This document shows positions 34,593 to 44,442 of a DNA stretch of 64,000 nt, piece after piece (positions within the stretch are counted from its first letter, which is position 1; each line of letters opens with the position of its first letter). A model generated the notes under the pieces. It did not search any database, had not been told where the DNA came from, and saw only the letters and a program-made list of their open reading frames with translations. Origin of the DNA: Psychrobacter immobilis (GTDB lineage: Bacteria; Pseudomonadota; Gammaproteobacteria; Pseudomonadales; Moraxellaceae); contig NZ_CAJGZM010000002.1 of the NCBI RefSeq assembly GCF_904846175.1, positions 434,001 through 498,000 on the forward strand. The letters are read 5' to 3'. The position numbers and the translations under genes are program-made.

Positions 34593-36146
34593 TCACTTTA
34601 AAAATAACTGATAGCCGATGTTGTCATTAATCATAGTGCAGTCGTAGCCGATATCAAGAAGCGCATCTTGTAGTTGGCGAGAGTTGCCTTCAGAAGCTTG
34701 CAAGCCCACTAAGACACGGCCTTCAGCGGCACCATGATTGCGATAGTGGAACAAGGTGATATTAAAGTCATCGCCCAATTTTTCTAAAAAGGTCAATAAT
34801 GCGCCCGGACGTTCAGGGAACACCACTTTTAATAATTGCTCATTTTCGACATGCGCATGACCACCAATCAAATGACGGATATGGGATTTGGCAATATCAT
34901 CATCGGTTAAGTCGTGTGCTTCATAGCCATCAGCCGCCAATTGATTGCTAATCGTTTGACGCTCTTTATCGCCTTCTTTTAGGGCGATGCCGACGAAGAT
35001 TGCTGCGGGTTCCATCGAATCTGGTGATTTTTTGCTATCAGCACGGTAGTTAAACTCGGTGATATTACGGCCATGTAAGCTGCGGCAGAAATTTAAGAAA
35101 GCGCCGGTTTGTTCAGGAATGGTCACGCCAAATATAGCTTCTTTTTTCTCACCAATCTCAGTACGCTCGGCGATATAACGCAAGCGGTCAAAGTTCATAT
35201 TGGCACCGCAGATGATACCGACGCAGTTTTTACCTTGTAGGTTATGGGCTTCGATATATTTTTTCATGCCTGCAACAGACAACGCACCAGCAGGTTCAAC
35301 GATACTGCGGTTTTCTTCAAAGATATCTTTCACCGCCGCGCAGACTTCATCGTTGGTACAGGTGATCACTTCAGGCTCGACGACAGGCCCTGATTTATCA
35401 CTTTTTTGCATACGAACAATATCAAAAGGGAGTTCGCCAATTTGGGCAACTGCGACACCATCGACGAACAGTCCTACTTGCTCAAGTTTTACGCGTTCGC
35501 CAGCCTCTAGCGCCGCTTTTAAGCAGGCTGATTGATCTGCTTCTACAGCGATGACTTTGACGTGCGGCGCCACTTCACCCAAGAATGCTGCCACACCAGA
35601 AATCAAACCGCCACCACCTACGGCAACGAATACATAATCCATGTTGCGCCATTGCTGGGTTAGTTCCAGACCAATAGTACCTTGTCCTGCAATGACCAAC
35701 TTATCATCATAAGGTGGAATAAAGGTTAAGCCCTCAGTCTCAGCGCGATTAATGGCATAACGATTGGCTTCATCAAAGCTGTCGCCATACAAGTCGACAT
35801 TGCCGCCCAGTTCTCGTACAGCATCTACTTTGATATCAGGGGTGGTGGTTGGCATCACGATGATGTTATTTAGAGCAAGCTTACGCGCTGAATAAGCAAC
35901 GCCTTGGGCATGGTTGCCCGCTGAGGCACAAATGACGCCGCGCGCTTTTTGCTCGTCGCTCAATTGGCTAATACGGTTATAAGCACCGCGTAATTTAAAA
36001 GATTTAACCGGTTGCAGGTCTTCGCGCTTAAATCGAATATCATTAGCAAAACGTTGGGTCAGCTTTGGTGCAGCTTCAAGTGGTGTTTGAATGGCGACGT
36101 CATAGACGGTGGCTTGCAAGATGGCTCGTACCCAATGTGACAGCAT
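34593..36146 (-). CDS. ilvA: Threonine ammonia-lyase, biosynthetic
   Basis: First enzyme of isoleucine synthesis: PLP-dependent deamination of threonine to 2-oxobutanoate. The catalytic domain (residues about 20-320) has FKREDLQPVKSFKLRGAYNR with the PLP lysine, SAGNHAQGVA, the Gly loop VAVGGGGLISG and the PLP-phosphate site CGANMNFDR; two ACT-like domains follow (FGVTIPEQTGAFLNFC and KVVFPERPGALLTFL), which mediate isoleucine feedback. The start at ATG 36146 has AGGAA seven bases upstream, giving 517 residues, as in E. coli; upstream in-frame residues are not conserved. It is not in an ilv cluster here and is divergent from rpiA. Confidence 0.96.
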   Translation of the reverse strand: MLSHWVRAILQATVYDVAIQTPLEAAPKLTQRFANDIRFKREDLQPVKSFKLRGAYNRISQLSDEQKARGVICASAGNHAQGVAYSARKLALNNIIVMPTTTPDIKVDAVRELGGNVDLYGDSFDEANRYAINRAETEGLTFIPPYDDKLVIAGQGTIGLELTQQWRNMDYVFVAVGGGGLISGVAAFLGEVAPHVKVIAVEADQSACLKAALEAGERVKLEQVGLFVDGVAVAQIGELPFDIVRMQKSDKSGPVVEPEVITCTNDEVCAAVKDIFEENRSIVEPAGALSVAGMKKYIEAHNLQGKNCVGIICGANMNFDRLRYIAERTEIGEKKEAIFGVTIPEQTGAFLNFCRSLHGRNITEFNYRADSKKSPDSMEPAAIFVGIALKEGDKERQTISNQLAADGYEAHDLTDDDIAKSHIRHLIGGHAHVENEQLLKVVFPERPGALLTFLEKLGDDFNITLFHYRNHGAAEGRVLVGLQASEGNSRQLQDALLDIGYDCTMINDNIGYQLFLK

Positions 36147-36521
36147 AATGATTCCTAAACAGAGTGAAAATAAATAAAAGAGGTGCAAATAGTTATAAAG
36201 TTTGTGTTTGATAAATAATTTGATAAATAAATAGCTATAAGCCAGTATAGATCAGCACAAAAACGAAATAGATTAGCCTATGCTGATTTTCACTATCTTG
36301 CAAGACACAATTGCAAATTTTGTAGAGAGTTTTTTAGATGTTAAAGGCCAAATCATGAATACATACAATTAAGTATTAGCAACGAGTCTAGGCAATGCAT
36401 ATTTAGAATAGGTTTTACGCTAACATCCCATAAAGCCATCAGTTATAATAAGCGCGCATTTTACCTCTTTTATCATTTTACCTCTTTTAAAGTAATACGT
36501 TTATTTTTCCAAGGATTTATA
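36147..36521. other. 375-base divergent promoter region of ilvA and rpiA
   Basis: AT-rich; TTTTACCTCTTT occurs twice in 36459-36490 just before rpiA. No attenuator-like leader peptide rich in Ile or Thr codons is apparent for ilvA, and no other gene is seen. Confidence 0.4.
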
Positions 36522-37181
36522 ATGAGTGATCAGCAAGCACAAAAGCAAGCCGCAGCCAAAGCTGCCCTGCGCTATATCGAAGATGGCATGATACTTGGAG
36601 TAGGGACGGGCAGTACGGTTAACTGTTTGATTGAGTTATTGCCGACGTTAAGGCTTGCTGGCGCGGTTGCCAGCTCACAGGTCACCGAAGATAAGCTACG
36701 CGCCTTGGGTATCGAAATCATAGATTTAAACTTTGCCGGTCAGCTTGATGTCTATATTGATGGCGCTGATGAAGTAAATGAGCATTTGCAATTGATTAAA
36801 GGTGGTGGCGGCGCGCTCACACGTGAAAAAATTGTCGCTGCAGCCTCTAATAAGTTTGTCTGCATGGTTGATGAAAGCAAAAGCGTGGAGTGGTTAGGGC
36901 GTGAATTTCCAGTGCCGATAGAGGTGTTACCACAAGCGCGCTCGTATGTGGCTAGGCAATTAGCCCGTTTGGGCGCTGAGCCAGTGTATCGTGAAGATTT
37001 TGTCACTGATTATGGCAATGTGATTTTAGATACCTATGACTTAGATGTCAGTAACCCGCTAGCGCTAGAGCAGCAATTAAATAATATCGTTGGGGTGGTC
37101 TGTAATGGTATCTTTGCCGCCAATCAAGCGGATGTGTTATTAAAAGCGGGCAGTAATGGGGTGACGACTTTAATGCGTTAA
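36522..37181 (+). CDS. rpiA: Ribose-5-phosphate isomerase A
   Basis: Interconverts ribose-5-phosphate and ribulose-5-phosphate in the pentose phosphate pathway. The 219-residue protein has [16 protein letters not shown], the [25 protein letters not shown] block with the catalytic Asp, Glu and Lys, and [23 protein letters not shown] further on. Length equals that of E. coli RpiA. ATG is preceded by AAGGA (36510-36514) with suitable spacing. Transcribed alone, convergent with argF. Confidence 0.96.
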   Translation: MSDQQAQKQAAAKAALRYIEDGMILGVGTGSTVNCLIELLPTLRLAGAVASSQVTEDKLRALGIEIIDLNFAGQLDVYIDGADEVNEHLQLIKGGGGALTREKIVAAASNKFVCMVDESKSVEWLGREFPVPIEVLPQARSYVARQLARLGAEPVYREDFVTDYGNVILDTYDLDVSNPLALEQQLNNIVGVVCNGIFAANQADVLLKAGSNGVTTLMR

Positions 37182-37225
37182 TTTATAAATGTATTAAGCT
37201 TGCGCTAAATAAAGCCGTAAATAAT

Positions 37226-37264
37226 AAAAAGGCAGAGCATTATCAATATGCCCTGCATTTTTTT
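37226..37264. terminator. Terminator between rpiA and argF
   Basis: Stem 37232-37240 with 37248-37256 (GCAGAGCAT/ATGCCCTGC, one A-C mismatch), followed by eight T; the left side is A-rich, so it can work in both directions. Confidence 0.75.
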
Positions 37265-37339
37265 GTGCCTTCTGTTTTTATAGCTGCTGACTTATCAATT
37301 TTATCAATATTTCACGTCATGCTTTTTAGCAGCCTATTT

Positions 37340-38263
37340 TTAGGCAGGCAGCTTGATTTTGTCTTTTAATAAAAACTCCATCAAAGCTTTTTGCGCATGT
37401 AAGCGGTTTTCGGCTTCATGCCACACTACAGAGCGTGGGTCATCGAGCATATCATGAGATATTTCCTCGCCGCGATGGGCAGGCAAGCAATGCATAAATA
37501 CCACTTCGGGGTCGGCTTTATCGAGCAGCGACGGCGTGACTTGATAAGAAGCAAAACGGCGCGCACGAGTATTTTGTTCAGACTCTTGTCCCATGCTTGC
37601 CCACACATCAGTGACAATTAAGTTTGAATCTTTCGCGGCTTCTTGGACGTTTTCAACGATACTGACGCAATGTGAAAAGCGCTTCATCAGCTCAGGGTCA
37701 GGCTCAAACCCATATGGAGCTGCTACACGTAGCTCAAAACCAAACTGATTGGCCGCTTGCATGTAGGAGGCGCACATATTATTGCCATCACCGACCCAAG
37801 TGACGATTTTATTTTCGATACTACCGCGATGCTCATAATACGTCTGCATATCAGCAAGCAGTTGGCATGGATGGAATTCGTCAGTGAGCGCGTTGATAAT
37901 CGGAACGCTTGAGTATTCGGCAAAGGTCTCAACTTTTTCGTGCCCAAAGGTACGAATCATGATGATATCAACCATGCTTGATATGACGCGAGCGGAATCT
38001 TCTAGCGGCTCACCACGCCCAAGCTGAGTATCATTTGGCGATAAAAATATAGCATTACCGCCAAACTGACCCATGCCAGTCTCGAAGGAGATACGCGTAC
38101 GGGTGGATGATTTCTCAAATATCATACCAAGCGTTCGACCAACAAAAGGCTGATATATCTCGCCGGCGTGTTGCATCTTACGCAGTTCGCTCGCACGTTT
38201 GATTAGGTTTTCTAGTTCTTGTTTGGTTAAATCAGATAGGGTCAAAAAATGGCGCAAACTCAT
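37340..38263 (-). CDS. argF: Ornithine carbamoyltransferase
   Basis: Makes citrulline from ornithine and carbamoyl phosphate in arginine synthesis. In the 307-residue protein the carbamoyl-phosphate motif KSSTRTR, the HPCQ motif ([10 protein letters not shown]), the ornithine loop (WASMGQE, the SMG loop) and the catalytic HCLPAH are all intact. The length matches the anabolic enzyme; no arcA or arcC neighbours exist, so a biosynthetic role is preferred. It shares no operon with other arg genes here. Confidence 0.96.
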   Translation of the reverse strand: MSLRHFLTLSDLTKQELENLIKRASELRKMQHAGEIYQPFVGRTLGMIFEKSSTRTRISFETGMGQFGGNAIFLSPNDTQLGRGEPLEDSARVISSMVDIIMIRTFGHEKVETFAEYSSVPIINALTDEFHPCQLLADMQTYYEHRGSIENKIVTWVGDGNNMCASYMQAANQFGFELRVAAPYGFEPDPELMKRFSHCVSIVENVQEAAKDSNLIVTDVWASMGQESEQNTRARRFASYQVTPSLLDKADPEVVFMHCLPAHRGEEISHDMLDDPRSVVWHEAENRLHAQKALMEFLLKDKIKLPA

Positions 38264-38468
38264 AGTAATCCTAGCAGTCGATCGCAGTCGATGAAAAATG
38301 ATACGTTGTCATTTTTTAATAGCATCGCGTCAGTGCGTATACTGGTGTGACAACAAACTTTTAGTATAGCGCAATTGCGCTTAATGTAAATGTCCAATTT
38401 GCCGTGATTCAGCCGTGATTCAGTGCTGCATTCGTCTCTTAAACCATAATGATATTAATCTATATCAA

Positions 38469-39593
38469 CTATGACTTTGCTATTGCCCGATTTGGGCGAG
38501 CGCTTAGGCGGCATAGCAACTCATAGCTAATGGTCTCAGCATGGACGGCGACTTCATCGACGTGCGGCGCATCACCCCAAAGTATCACCTGACTATTTAA
38601 AGCCACGCTTTCTGGTACTGAAGTGAGATCAATGACAATCATATCCATGGCTACTCGTCCGACTACTGCGCATGGATAGCTCTGATGGTTTATGGCATCA
38701 ATAACAGAGACATAGGCATCAGCACTCACCACCCGTGGATAGCCATCGCCATAACCAATACTGACCAAAGCCGTTTTGGTATCTTGCATCGCAGTCCAGC
38801 GGCTGCCATAACCAATGCCATCACCGGCACTGACCGTTTGTAAGGCGATAATTTGTGCGCTAAATTCCATCGCTGGCTGTAAGTCTAAATCATGCGCACT
38901 TTTGTCAATGACAGGCGTACTACCGTAAAGCATGATGCCCGGCCGTACCCAATCGTGATGATGCTCTGGAAAATTGACGATACCCGCTGAGTTGCACAAT
39001 GAGCCTTTTATATCGCTACTGATAGTTTCTCTTAAAGTCTGCAGCATGTCGTTAAAACGCTGTATTTGAATAGCGTTTAGAGGATGAGTGCGGTCATCGG
39101 CATTGGCAAAGTGGGTGGTCAAAATTAGCTGATAACCGGCTTCATGCAAACATTTGGCTGCTGGAATAAGGGTTTGATCATTAAACCCTAAGCGGTTCAT
39201 GCCAGTATTGTATTTAAGCCAAACCACGCTAGTAGCGCTGGTAATAGGTGGGGTGTTTTCTAATGCCCACGTTAACTGCGGCTCATGATGAATCACGCAG
39301 CTAATATCATGCTCAATCGCCAACTGCCACTCATCTTTAGTAAATGCACCTTCAATTAGACCGATGGTTTTATTCCAGCCTAATTGACGAGCTTCTAAGG
39401 CTTCCATCAAGGTCGCAACGCCTATACCGTCTGCCTGTGGTTCGGCTTGTTGTAATGCTGGCAGAACAGCGGCCACGCCATGACCATAGGCATTGGCTTT
39501 AACCATAGCAAGGACTTTAGACGTTGGTGCCCGTTTTTTAACTTCAGCCAAATTATGGGTGATGGCGGCTGGTTTAATTGTGATAGTGCGCAT
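38469..39593 (-). CDS. alr: Alanine racemase
   Basis: PLP enzyme making D-alanine for peptidoglycan. The PLP lysine lies in KVLAMVKANAYGHG; the substrate Arg region, NRLGFN, and the second-base Tyr region GYGSRW, SIGYGDGYPR and VGRVAMDMIVIDLT are intact. The start at ATG 39593 is supported by AAGG seven bases upstream (374 residues); an ATG at 39614 would add seven residues without homology. dnaB lies upstream on the same strand, the frequent dnaB-alr order of gammaproteobacteria, with 181 bases between them. Confidence 0.96.
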   Translation of the reverse strand: MRTITIKPAAITHNLAEVKKRAPTSKVLAMVKANAYGHGVAAVLPALQQAEPQADGIGVATLMEALEARQLGWNKTIGLIEGAFTKDEWQLAIEHDISCVIHHEPQLTWALENTPPITSATSVVWLKYNTGMNRLGFNDQTLIPAAKCLHEAGYQLILTTHFANADDRTHPLNAIQIQRFNDMLQTLRETISSDIKGSLCNSAGIVNFPEHHHDWVRPGIMLYGSTPVIDKSAHDLDLQPAMEFSAQIIALQTVSAGDGIGYGSRWTAMQDTKTALVSIGYGDGYPRVVSADAYVSVIDAINHQSYPCAVVGRVAMDMIVIDLTSVPESVALNSQVILWGDAPHVDEVAVHAETISYELLCRLSARPNRAIAKS

Positions 39594-39774
39594 AATGGCC
39601 TTCTTTATTAGCAAGCTTATATTATTGTCAAAATTGGTTTATTAGCAAAGTTATTTTATGAGTAAAGTGATAAAGCCAGCGCGTCATCAATTGGGATGAT
39701 GATACACTGGCTATTTTTATGGATATTCGCTAATTAAGGGTATCGTTCGTTCTGTTTATTGTTTATTAAGCTTA

Positions 39775-41178
39775 TTACTCATCATTTTCAAAGCTGACGT
39801 TTTGATAGTATTCTGGCGTCAGGTTGATAAAGCGGGTAAATTGCCCTTCAAAGCCCAAGCGTATGGTGCCGATAGGGCCATTACGCTGTTTGCCAATGAT
39901 GATTTCAGCCACGCCTTTGTGGTCTGAGTTTTCATTATAAACCTCATCGCGATAAATAAACATGATCAAATCGGCATCCTGCTCAATCGCACCCGATTCA
40001 CGCAAATCCGACATAATAGGACGCTTATTAGGACGGTTCTCCAGACTGCGATTAAGCTGTGACAACGCAATGACAGGGCATTCAAGCTCACGGGCCAAGG
40101 CTTTCAAGCTACGAGAGATCTCAGAGATTTCTCCCACGCGGTTACCATCTAAACCTGGCACTTTCATTAATTGTAGATAATCGACGATGATAGCGCCAAG
40201 CTTGCCATCATGGTTTTTGGCGATACGGCGGCAGCGCGAACGCAGCTCAGAGGGCGGCAGAGCAGTACTGTCATCAATATATAAATGCTTAGATTGCAAA
40301 TGCTGAATGGCATTCATCATTTTTGCCCATTCATCTTCATTCATTTGCCCAGAACGCAGGTGCGTCTGATTAATCGCGCCCCATGAAGACAGCAAACGCA
40401 TGACGATAGACTCTGCTGGCATCTCCATCGAAAACACCACCACGGGTAAGTCCTCATTAAATAAAATACCTTCTGCTAAATTCATGGCAAAGGTGGTTTT
40501 ACCCATAGAAGGACGGGCAGCCACAATAACTAAATCGCCTGCTTGTAAACCTTGCGTCTTATTATTTAGCTCGACGAATGGGGTTTGCAAACCTATCATG
40601 CCGTCGGGATTGGATTTTAGCTCTTGAATTTTATCAATGACATTGGTCAATACCGAAGTAATACCAACGGGACCACGCTGTTCTGCGCGTTTATTATGTT
40701 GCTCATTAATACTAAATATTTTTGCTTCGACATTATCTAGAATATCGCTGACCGTTTGGTCTTTGGGATTATAGGCAAGAGTCAGCATGTCATTGCCAGT
40801 GGTAATTAGCTGACGCAAAGTCGAAAGTTCGCGTACGCGTTGGGCATAAGCGGTGAGGTTAAACAAGGTGGCAGGACTTTGGCTTAAAATATCGGCCAAA
40901 TAGCTGTCACCACCTGCTCCTTTGAGCAGTTTTTGTGCTTCCAACCAGTCATGCACCATGACCGTGTCATAAGGCTCATTGACCGCTGCCAAATGCGCAA
41001 TAGCGTCAAAAATATACTGATGTCGCCCCGCATAAAAATCGTCTTTGGTGACGATATCTGCAATCTTATCGTACGCCTCTTCGATACTCATCAAAGACGC
41101 CAACAAGGCCTTTTCAATATCGATATTGTGCGGCGGTGTCTGATTGAGTAAGTCGTCGGTTTTTTCGTTGTCTGCCAT
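39775..41178 (-). CDS. dnaB: Replicative DNA helicase DnaB
   Basis: Hexameric 5'-3' helicase that unwinds the fork ahead of DNA polymerase III. The 467-residue protein has the N-terminal primase-interacting domain (PPHNIDIEKALLASLMSIEEA), a linker and the RecA-like C-terminal domain: Walker A ARPSMGKTTFAMN, Walker B AIIVDYLQLM, SQLNRSLENRPNKRP, the Arg finger region and EQDADLIMFIYRDEVYN. No intein is present. Followed by alr on the same strand; divergent from pdxA. Confidence 0.97.
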   Translation of the reverse strand: MADNEKTDDLLNQTPPHNIDIEKALLASLMSIEEAYDKIADIVTKDDFYAGRHQYIFDAIAHLAAVNEPYDTVMVHDWLEAQKLLKGAGGDSYLADILSQSPATLFNLTAYAQRVRELSTLRQLITTGNDMLTLAYNPKDQTVSDILDNVEAKIFSINEQHNKRAEQRGPVGITSVLTNVIDKIQELKSNPDGMIGLQTPFVELNNKTQGLQAGDLVIVAARPSMGKTTFAMNLAEGILFNEDLPVVVFSMEMPAESIVMRLLSSWGAINQTHLRSGQMNEDEWAKMMNAIQHLQSKHLYIDDSTALPPSELRSRCRRIAKNHDGKLGAIIVDYLQLMKVPGLDGNRVGEISEISRSLKALARELECPVIALSQLNRSLENRPNKRPIMSDLRESGAIEQDADLIMFIYRDEVYNENSDHKGVAEIIIGKQRNGPIGTIRLGFEGQFTRFINLTPEYYQNVSFENDE

Positions 41179-41502
41179 GGGTGCCTAATGTGTCAAAATT
41201 CGGTATAAATGGATATTTGGTGTAAGTATTTATTTTAAGAGTGATACCGCCAATCAAGCGCGACCTATCTCTAAGAGAGAAGTACCAAAACGTGGTCTCA
41301 GCGCTTGCTGGTAAATGCTACAATGAAAAGCGAAAGTTTAACACATTATGCCGTTTTTTCGGCTGCTATAAGTAACTATCTATAAAAATGCCATCTTCTA
41401 TAACATAAAATGTATGATATTTCAGAGCATCTTAACCACTCCTCTTTATAATAAAAAATAAAATAAAATCATATACTTAATATCACAATAGGATGTTTTA
41501 CT
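41179..41502. other. 324-base divergent region between dnaB and pdxA
   Basis: Promoters for both genes should lie here. The right third is strongly AT-rich. No additional gene, repeat or hairpin was recognised. Confidence 0.4.
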
Positions 41503-42600
41503 ATGCAAAAAAAATTACCATCATTAATCACAACTGGTGAGCCTGCTGGCATTGGTATGGATGTCGTGCTGTTATTAGCAGCTGAGGGTAAACTACAAGA
41601 TTTTAAACGCCCAATTTGGGTCACTGCCGATAGTGCTGCGATGCAAAAGCGCGCTGATATGTTGGTGACAGCAGGCGTGCTCCAAAGCCGTCCACTTTGG
41701 CAAACCGTTGATTTAGACATTGCAGCTGATGATTTTTTAGAGCAAATATCGAAACAAACTATTGATGACAATAATAATGATAATCATGCTTTTATTCTAC
41801 TGGATATCCCTTGTGCTGAGCCAGTCGTTTGCGGACAAATTAATACTCGCAATTCGGCAATGGTTGCCAAGCAGTTGGACATCGCGCATCAGTTAGCAAC
41901 CAACAAAACAGTCGCTGCTATCGTCACAGGGCCATTGCAAAAGTCTGCGCTGATAGATGCCGATATTAAATTACTCGATGGCACCATGTTTAGCGGTCAT
42001 ACCGAGTTTTTTATGCAGCAAAGTGGCTGTGAGAAAGTCGTCATGATGCTTGCCAATCAAGCGATGAAAGTAGCGCTTGTTACCACGCATTTAGCATTAA
42101 AAGACATACCTGCGGCTATCACCGCTGATAACGTTCGTCAAACGGTGCAAATTGTCATTGACGATATGCGAGAGAAGTTTGGCTTAATGCAGCCACGTAT
42201 TTTGGTCTGCGGTCTTAATCCTCATGCAGGCGAGGGCGGGCATTTGGGCGTTGAGGAAATTGAGATTATCAATCCCGTATTGCGTGAGTTTATTGATGCG
42301 GGCGTCGATATATCAGAGGCAATGCCAGCCGATACGCTATTCACTCCAAGGCATTTAGCGAACTGTGACGCAGTGATTGCTATGTATCATGACCAGGGTT
42401 TGCCAGTGCTTAAATCGCATGGTTTTGGTGATACGGTGAATCTTACCTTGGGGTTGCCGTATATCCGCACCTCGGTTGACCATGGGACGGCGCTTGATTT
42501 GGCAGGACGTGGCGGTGCAAGTGCTACCAGCTTATACCAAGCACTACTGATGGCTAATGAGATGGCGGATAAATCGCTTATTAATAGACCTCTTGCATAA
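41503..42600 (+). CDS. pdxA: 4-hydroxythreonine-4-phosphate dehydrogenase
   Basis: NAD-dependent oxidation step of pyridoxal phosphate synthesis. The 365-residue protein shows TTGEPAGIGMDVVL, TGPLQKSALID, FSGHTEFF (metal His), GLNPHAGEGG, MYHDQGLPVLK and the terminal TSVDHGTALDLAGRG. It is longer than E. coli PdxA (329) owing to internal loops, including an Asn/Asp-rich one (DDNNNDNHA). The last residues NRPLA come from DNA that starts the island downstream, so the C-terminus may have been altered by an insertion. In many gammaproteobacteria pdxA is followed directly by rsmA; here 2.6 kb intervene. Confidence 0.94.
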   Translation: MQKKLPSLITTGEPAGIGMDVVLLLAAEGKLQDFKRPIWVTADSAAMQKRADMLVTAGVLQSRPLWQTVDLDIAADDFLEQISKQTIDDNNNDNHAFILLDIPCAEPVVCGQINTRNSAMVAKQLDIAHQLATNKTVAAIVTGPLQKSALIDADIKLLDGTMFSGHTEFFMQQSGCEKVVMMLANQAMKVALVTTHLALKDIPAAITADNVRQTVQIVIDDMREKFGLMQPRILVCGLNPHAGEGGHLGVEEIEIINPVLREFIDAGVDISEAMPADTLFTPRHLANCDAVIAMYHDQGLPVLKSHGFGDTVNLTLGLPYIRTSVDHGTALDLAGRGGASATSLYQALLMANEMADKSLINRPLA

Positions 42601-43078
42601 GTCGGTGCCTTAGCGAGATTTGTAATGCAGTATTGGGTAACTTTAGTGTGAGTAATGGCTATTTATGAATCATCAAGTATGTTTTGATATAAGTGGTTGC
42701 TTTATAGCGGTCTGTTTTGAGTGGTCTGTTAATGGGTTTAAAGGGTGAAACAGGTGGCTCCGATGGGGTGTACCTGAAATAAATCATATTGAATCAGCCT
42801 AGAAGAAGCTAAAAGTAGTTATTTGCCATGTTATGTGATTAACGTTTCTCAATTCAAACTTCTACAAGATTAACCGCTTGGATGAGTCACAGAAAGGATG
42901 GGATTTTGAGCTGGTCAAACGACTGAAAGAGGACGCCTCACAGTTTGGTAAGCGGCCAATTAAAGATTATTTAAAGTACTAGATTTAAATATCTTATTAT
43001 AGAATGCCTTAAAAATTGATTTGTACGAAACTAATGGGACAATCATCATCTAGATGATGTTAATAAATAGAGGCATTT
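42601..43078. other. 478-base left edge of the pdxA-rsmA island, with gene remnants
   Basis: No complete gene. At 42704-42757 there is a segment resembling 6664-6705 in opposite orientation (26 of 42 positions, with conserved ends), perhaps an insertion-sequence relic. From 42839 to 42982 a plus-strand frame without a start encodes a C-terminal protein piece. Confidence 0.45.
42839..42982 (+). pseudogene. C-terminal fragment of an unknown protein
   Basis: A 47-codon frame bounded on the left by a stop and lacking a start codon and ribosome site. Its product reads FYKINRLDESQKGWDFEL followed by VKRLKEDASQFGKRPIKDYL and ends normally. The well-formed amphipathic composition suggests the tail end of a once longer protein; I cannot name the family. 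Confidence 0.4.
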
Positions 43079-43606
43079 ATGAAGTCTGTTTTTGAAAAGA
43101 TTGTGGGATTTATTGTAGCTTTGATTATGCTATGGCTTTTATTTATGTTCTTAGGCTGGGCTTGGGATAACAAAGGCGCGATATTTATGCTTATAGTTGG
43201 GATATTCGCTATAGGTATGTTAGTTATCTTTTTGAATAATAAAGACACGGGTATAGCCGATAAAACCGAAGAGAATCTTTATGTTGATGACGAACAAGCA
43301 CTAACACCGTATAGTAAGACTGATGAAATCATAACGGCTCCCGCTAGTAAAATGATGGGAATTTCGATTAAAAATATTCAGTATCCTGCATTGTGCGAAT
43401 GTGAGTTTGATGAAAATGAGAATAGTCGTTATTTTGTTTCATTCAGAGATATACCAGAAGCTAATGCTGAAGGCGGTACTCTTTTAGACACTATAGATAT
43501 CGCTAAAAATTCGCTTTTATATGCTATTAATATGTATGAGATAAGGGGAGAGCAATTACCAATACCTAGTAAGGTGACGGCTGATGAAATTATGATTACT
43601 GTATAG
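43079..43606 (+). CDS. Membrane-anchored HicB-like protein
   Basis: A 175-residue protein with two membrane helices at residues about 8-27 and 32-52, an acidic linker (55-90) and a HicB-type antitoxin fold at about 97-165. The fold is recognisable from QYPALCECEF, RYFVSFRDIPEANAEGGTL, a helix (IDIAKNSLLYAINMYE) and the closing GEQLPIPS, which parallel E. coli HicB. HicB antitoxins are soluble, bind HicA and have a C-terminal DNA-binding domain; here the protein ends about ten residues after PIPS, so the DNA-binding part is missing, and no HicA gene is adjacent. GAGG lies six bases before the ATG. It is the first of three island genes on this strand. The function is unknown. Confidence 0.7.
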   Translation: MKSVFEKIVGFIVALIMLWLLFMFLGWAWDNKGAIFMLIVGIFAIGMLVIFLNNKDTGIADKTEENLYVDDEQALTPYSKTDEIITAPASKMMGISIKNIQYPALCECEFDENENSRYFVSFRDIPEANAEGGTLLDTIDIAKNSLLYAINMYEIRGEQLPIPSKVTADEIMITV

Positions 43607-43736
43607 GGTGGCTTAATCATAAAAATATGATTAAGCCTGCAATAAATAGCAGTTGTCTTTAGCTACTAAAAAGCTTTGATAAATCAATATTTTAGTAGCT
43701 GTATTTATTAAATATAATCAGTTAGGTGATTAATAA

Positions 43737-44363
43737 ATGTCTTTTTTTAAAAATGCTGGGAAGAAGTTTGGTGAGGGTGCAGGCCTTGTTTTAGGAGGTA
43801 GTATAAAAGCTGCTGGTAAAGCTATGAAAAGTGATTTTACCCAAGAAATAGGGGAGGCCATTGATAAGTCAATGCAGAACACCGGTAGTTTGGTTGGAAC
43901 TGTGATTGATGGTATAGCTGATGTTGGTGTTGGTGTACTAGAGAATGATGAAAATAAGCGGAGTAAAGGTCTATCTCATCTAGGCCGTACAGCTTCTACT
44001 GTAGGTGATCAGGTTCTAATCGCCACAGGAGAAATTCTAGGAAATACAATTGATACTGCAGATGGTTTACTTGAACGTGATTGGGATAAAGTAAAAACAT
44101 CAGGGAGAGGCTTAGCTAAAGTAGCTATTGTTTCTACAGTGGCTATTGGGATAGTAGATATATTAGATGGTGCAGAACTATCTGGAACAGATGATATGGC
44201 TGCAACTGATAGCAATCAAATCGAAAACCCTAACACGCACTATGTTTCGCCTCATGAACGTATTTTACCAAGTGGTGAAGTTATTTGGGTGGATGGTGAT
44301 GGCGATACTAGTATCGACCGCTCTACAGGCTGGGTACAAACTAATCCAAATTATCGTGCTTGA
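43737..44363 (+). CDS. Unknown island protein with Gly-rich segments
   Basis: A 208-residue protein I do not recognise. Residues 1-150 alternate small-residue-rich helices that could insert in membranes or pack tightly (GEGAGLVLGGSIKAAGKA; TVIDGIADVGVGVLE; VAIVSTVAIGIVDIL) with charged stretches. The last about 45 residues differ: HYVSPHERILPSGEVIWVDG followed by DGDTSIDRSTGWVQTNPNYRA, a pattern reminiscent of short surface or effector-associated repeats of the HYV-xxH type. There is no signal peptide. AGGTGA lies eight bases before the ATG. It is 130 bases after the HicB-like gene and 79 before the next gene, all in one direction. Confidence 0.65.
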   Translation: MSFFKNAGKKFGEGAGLVLGGSIKAAGKAMKSDFTQEIGEAIDKSMQNTGSLVGTVIDGIADVGVGVLENDENKRSKGLSHLGRTASTVGDQVLIATGEILGNTIDTADGLLERDWDKVKTSGRGLAKVAIVSTVAIGIVDILDGAELSGTDDMAATDSNQIENPNTHYVSPHERILPSGEVIWVDGDGDTSIDRSTGWVQTNPNYRA

Positions 44364-44442
44364 AAAAAATACAGACATTTTTTAGCTGAGATTTATAGCA
44401 GTTGCCTTAACCTTAGCCCTAAACAACTCTTAGGATGCATTT

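Noticed and set aside
39674..39722. Hairpin AGCCAG/CTGGCT between alr and dnaB
   Set aside because: Long imperfect loop and poor T run on the strand where it would be needed; not convincing as the dnaB terminator.
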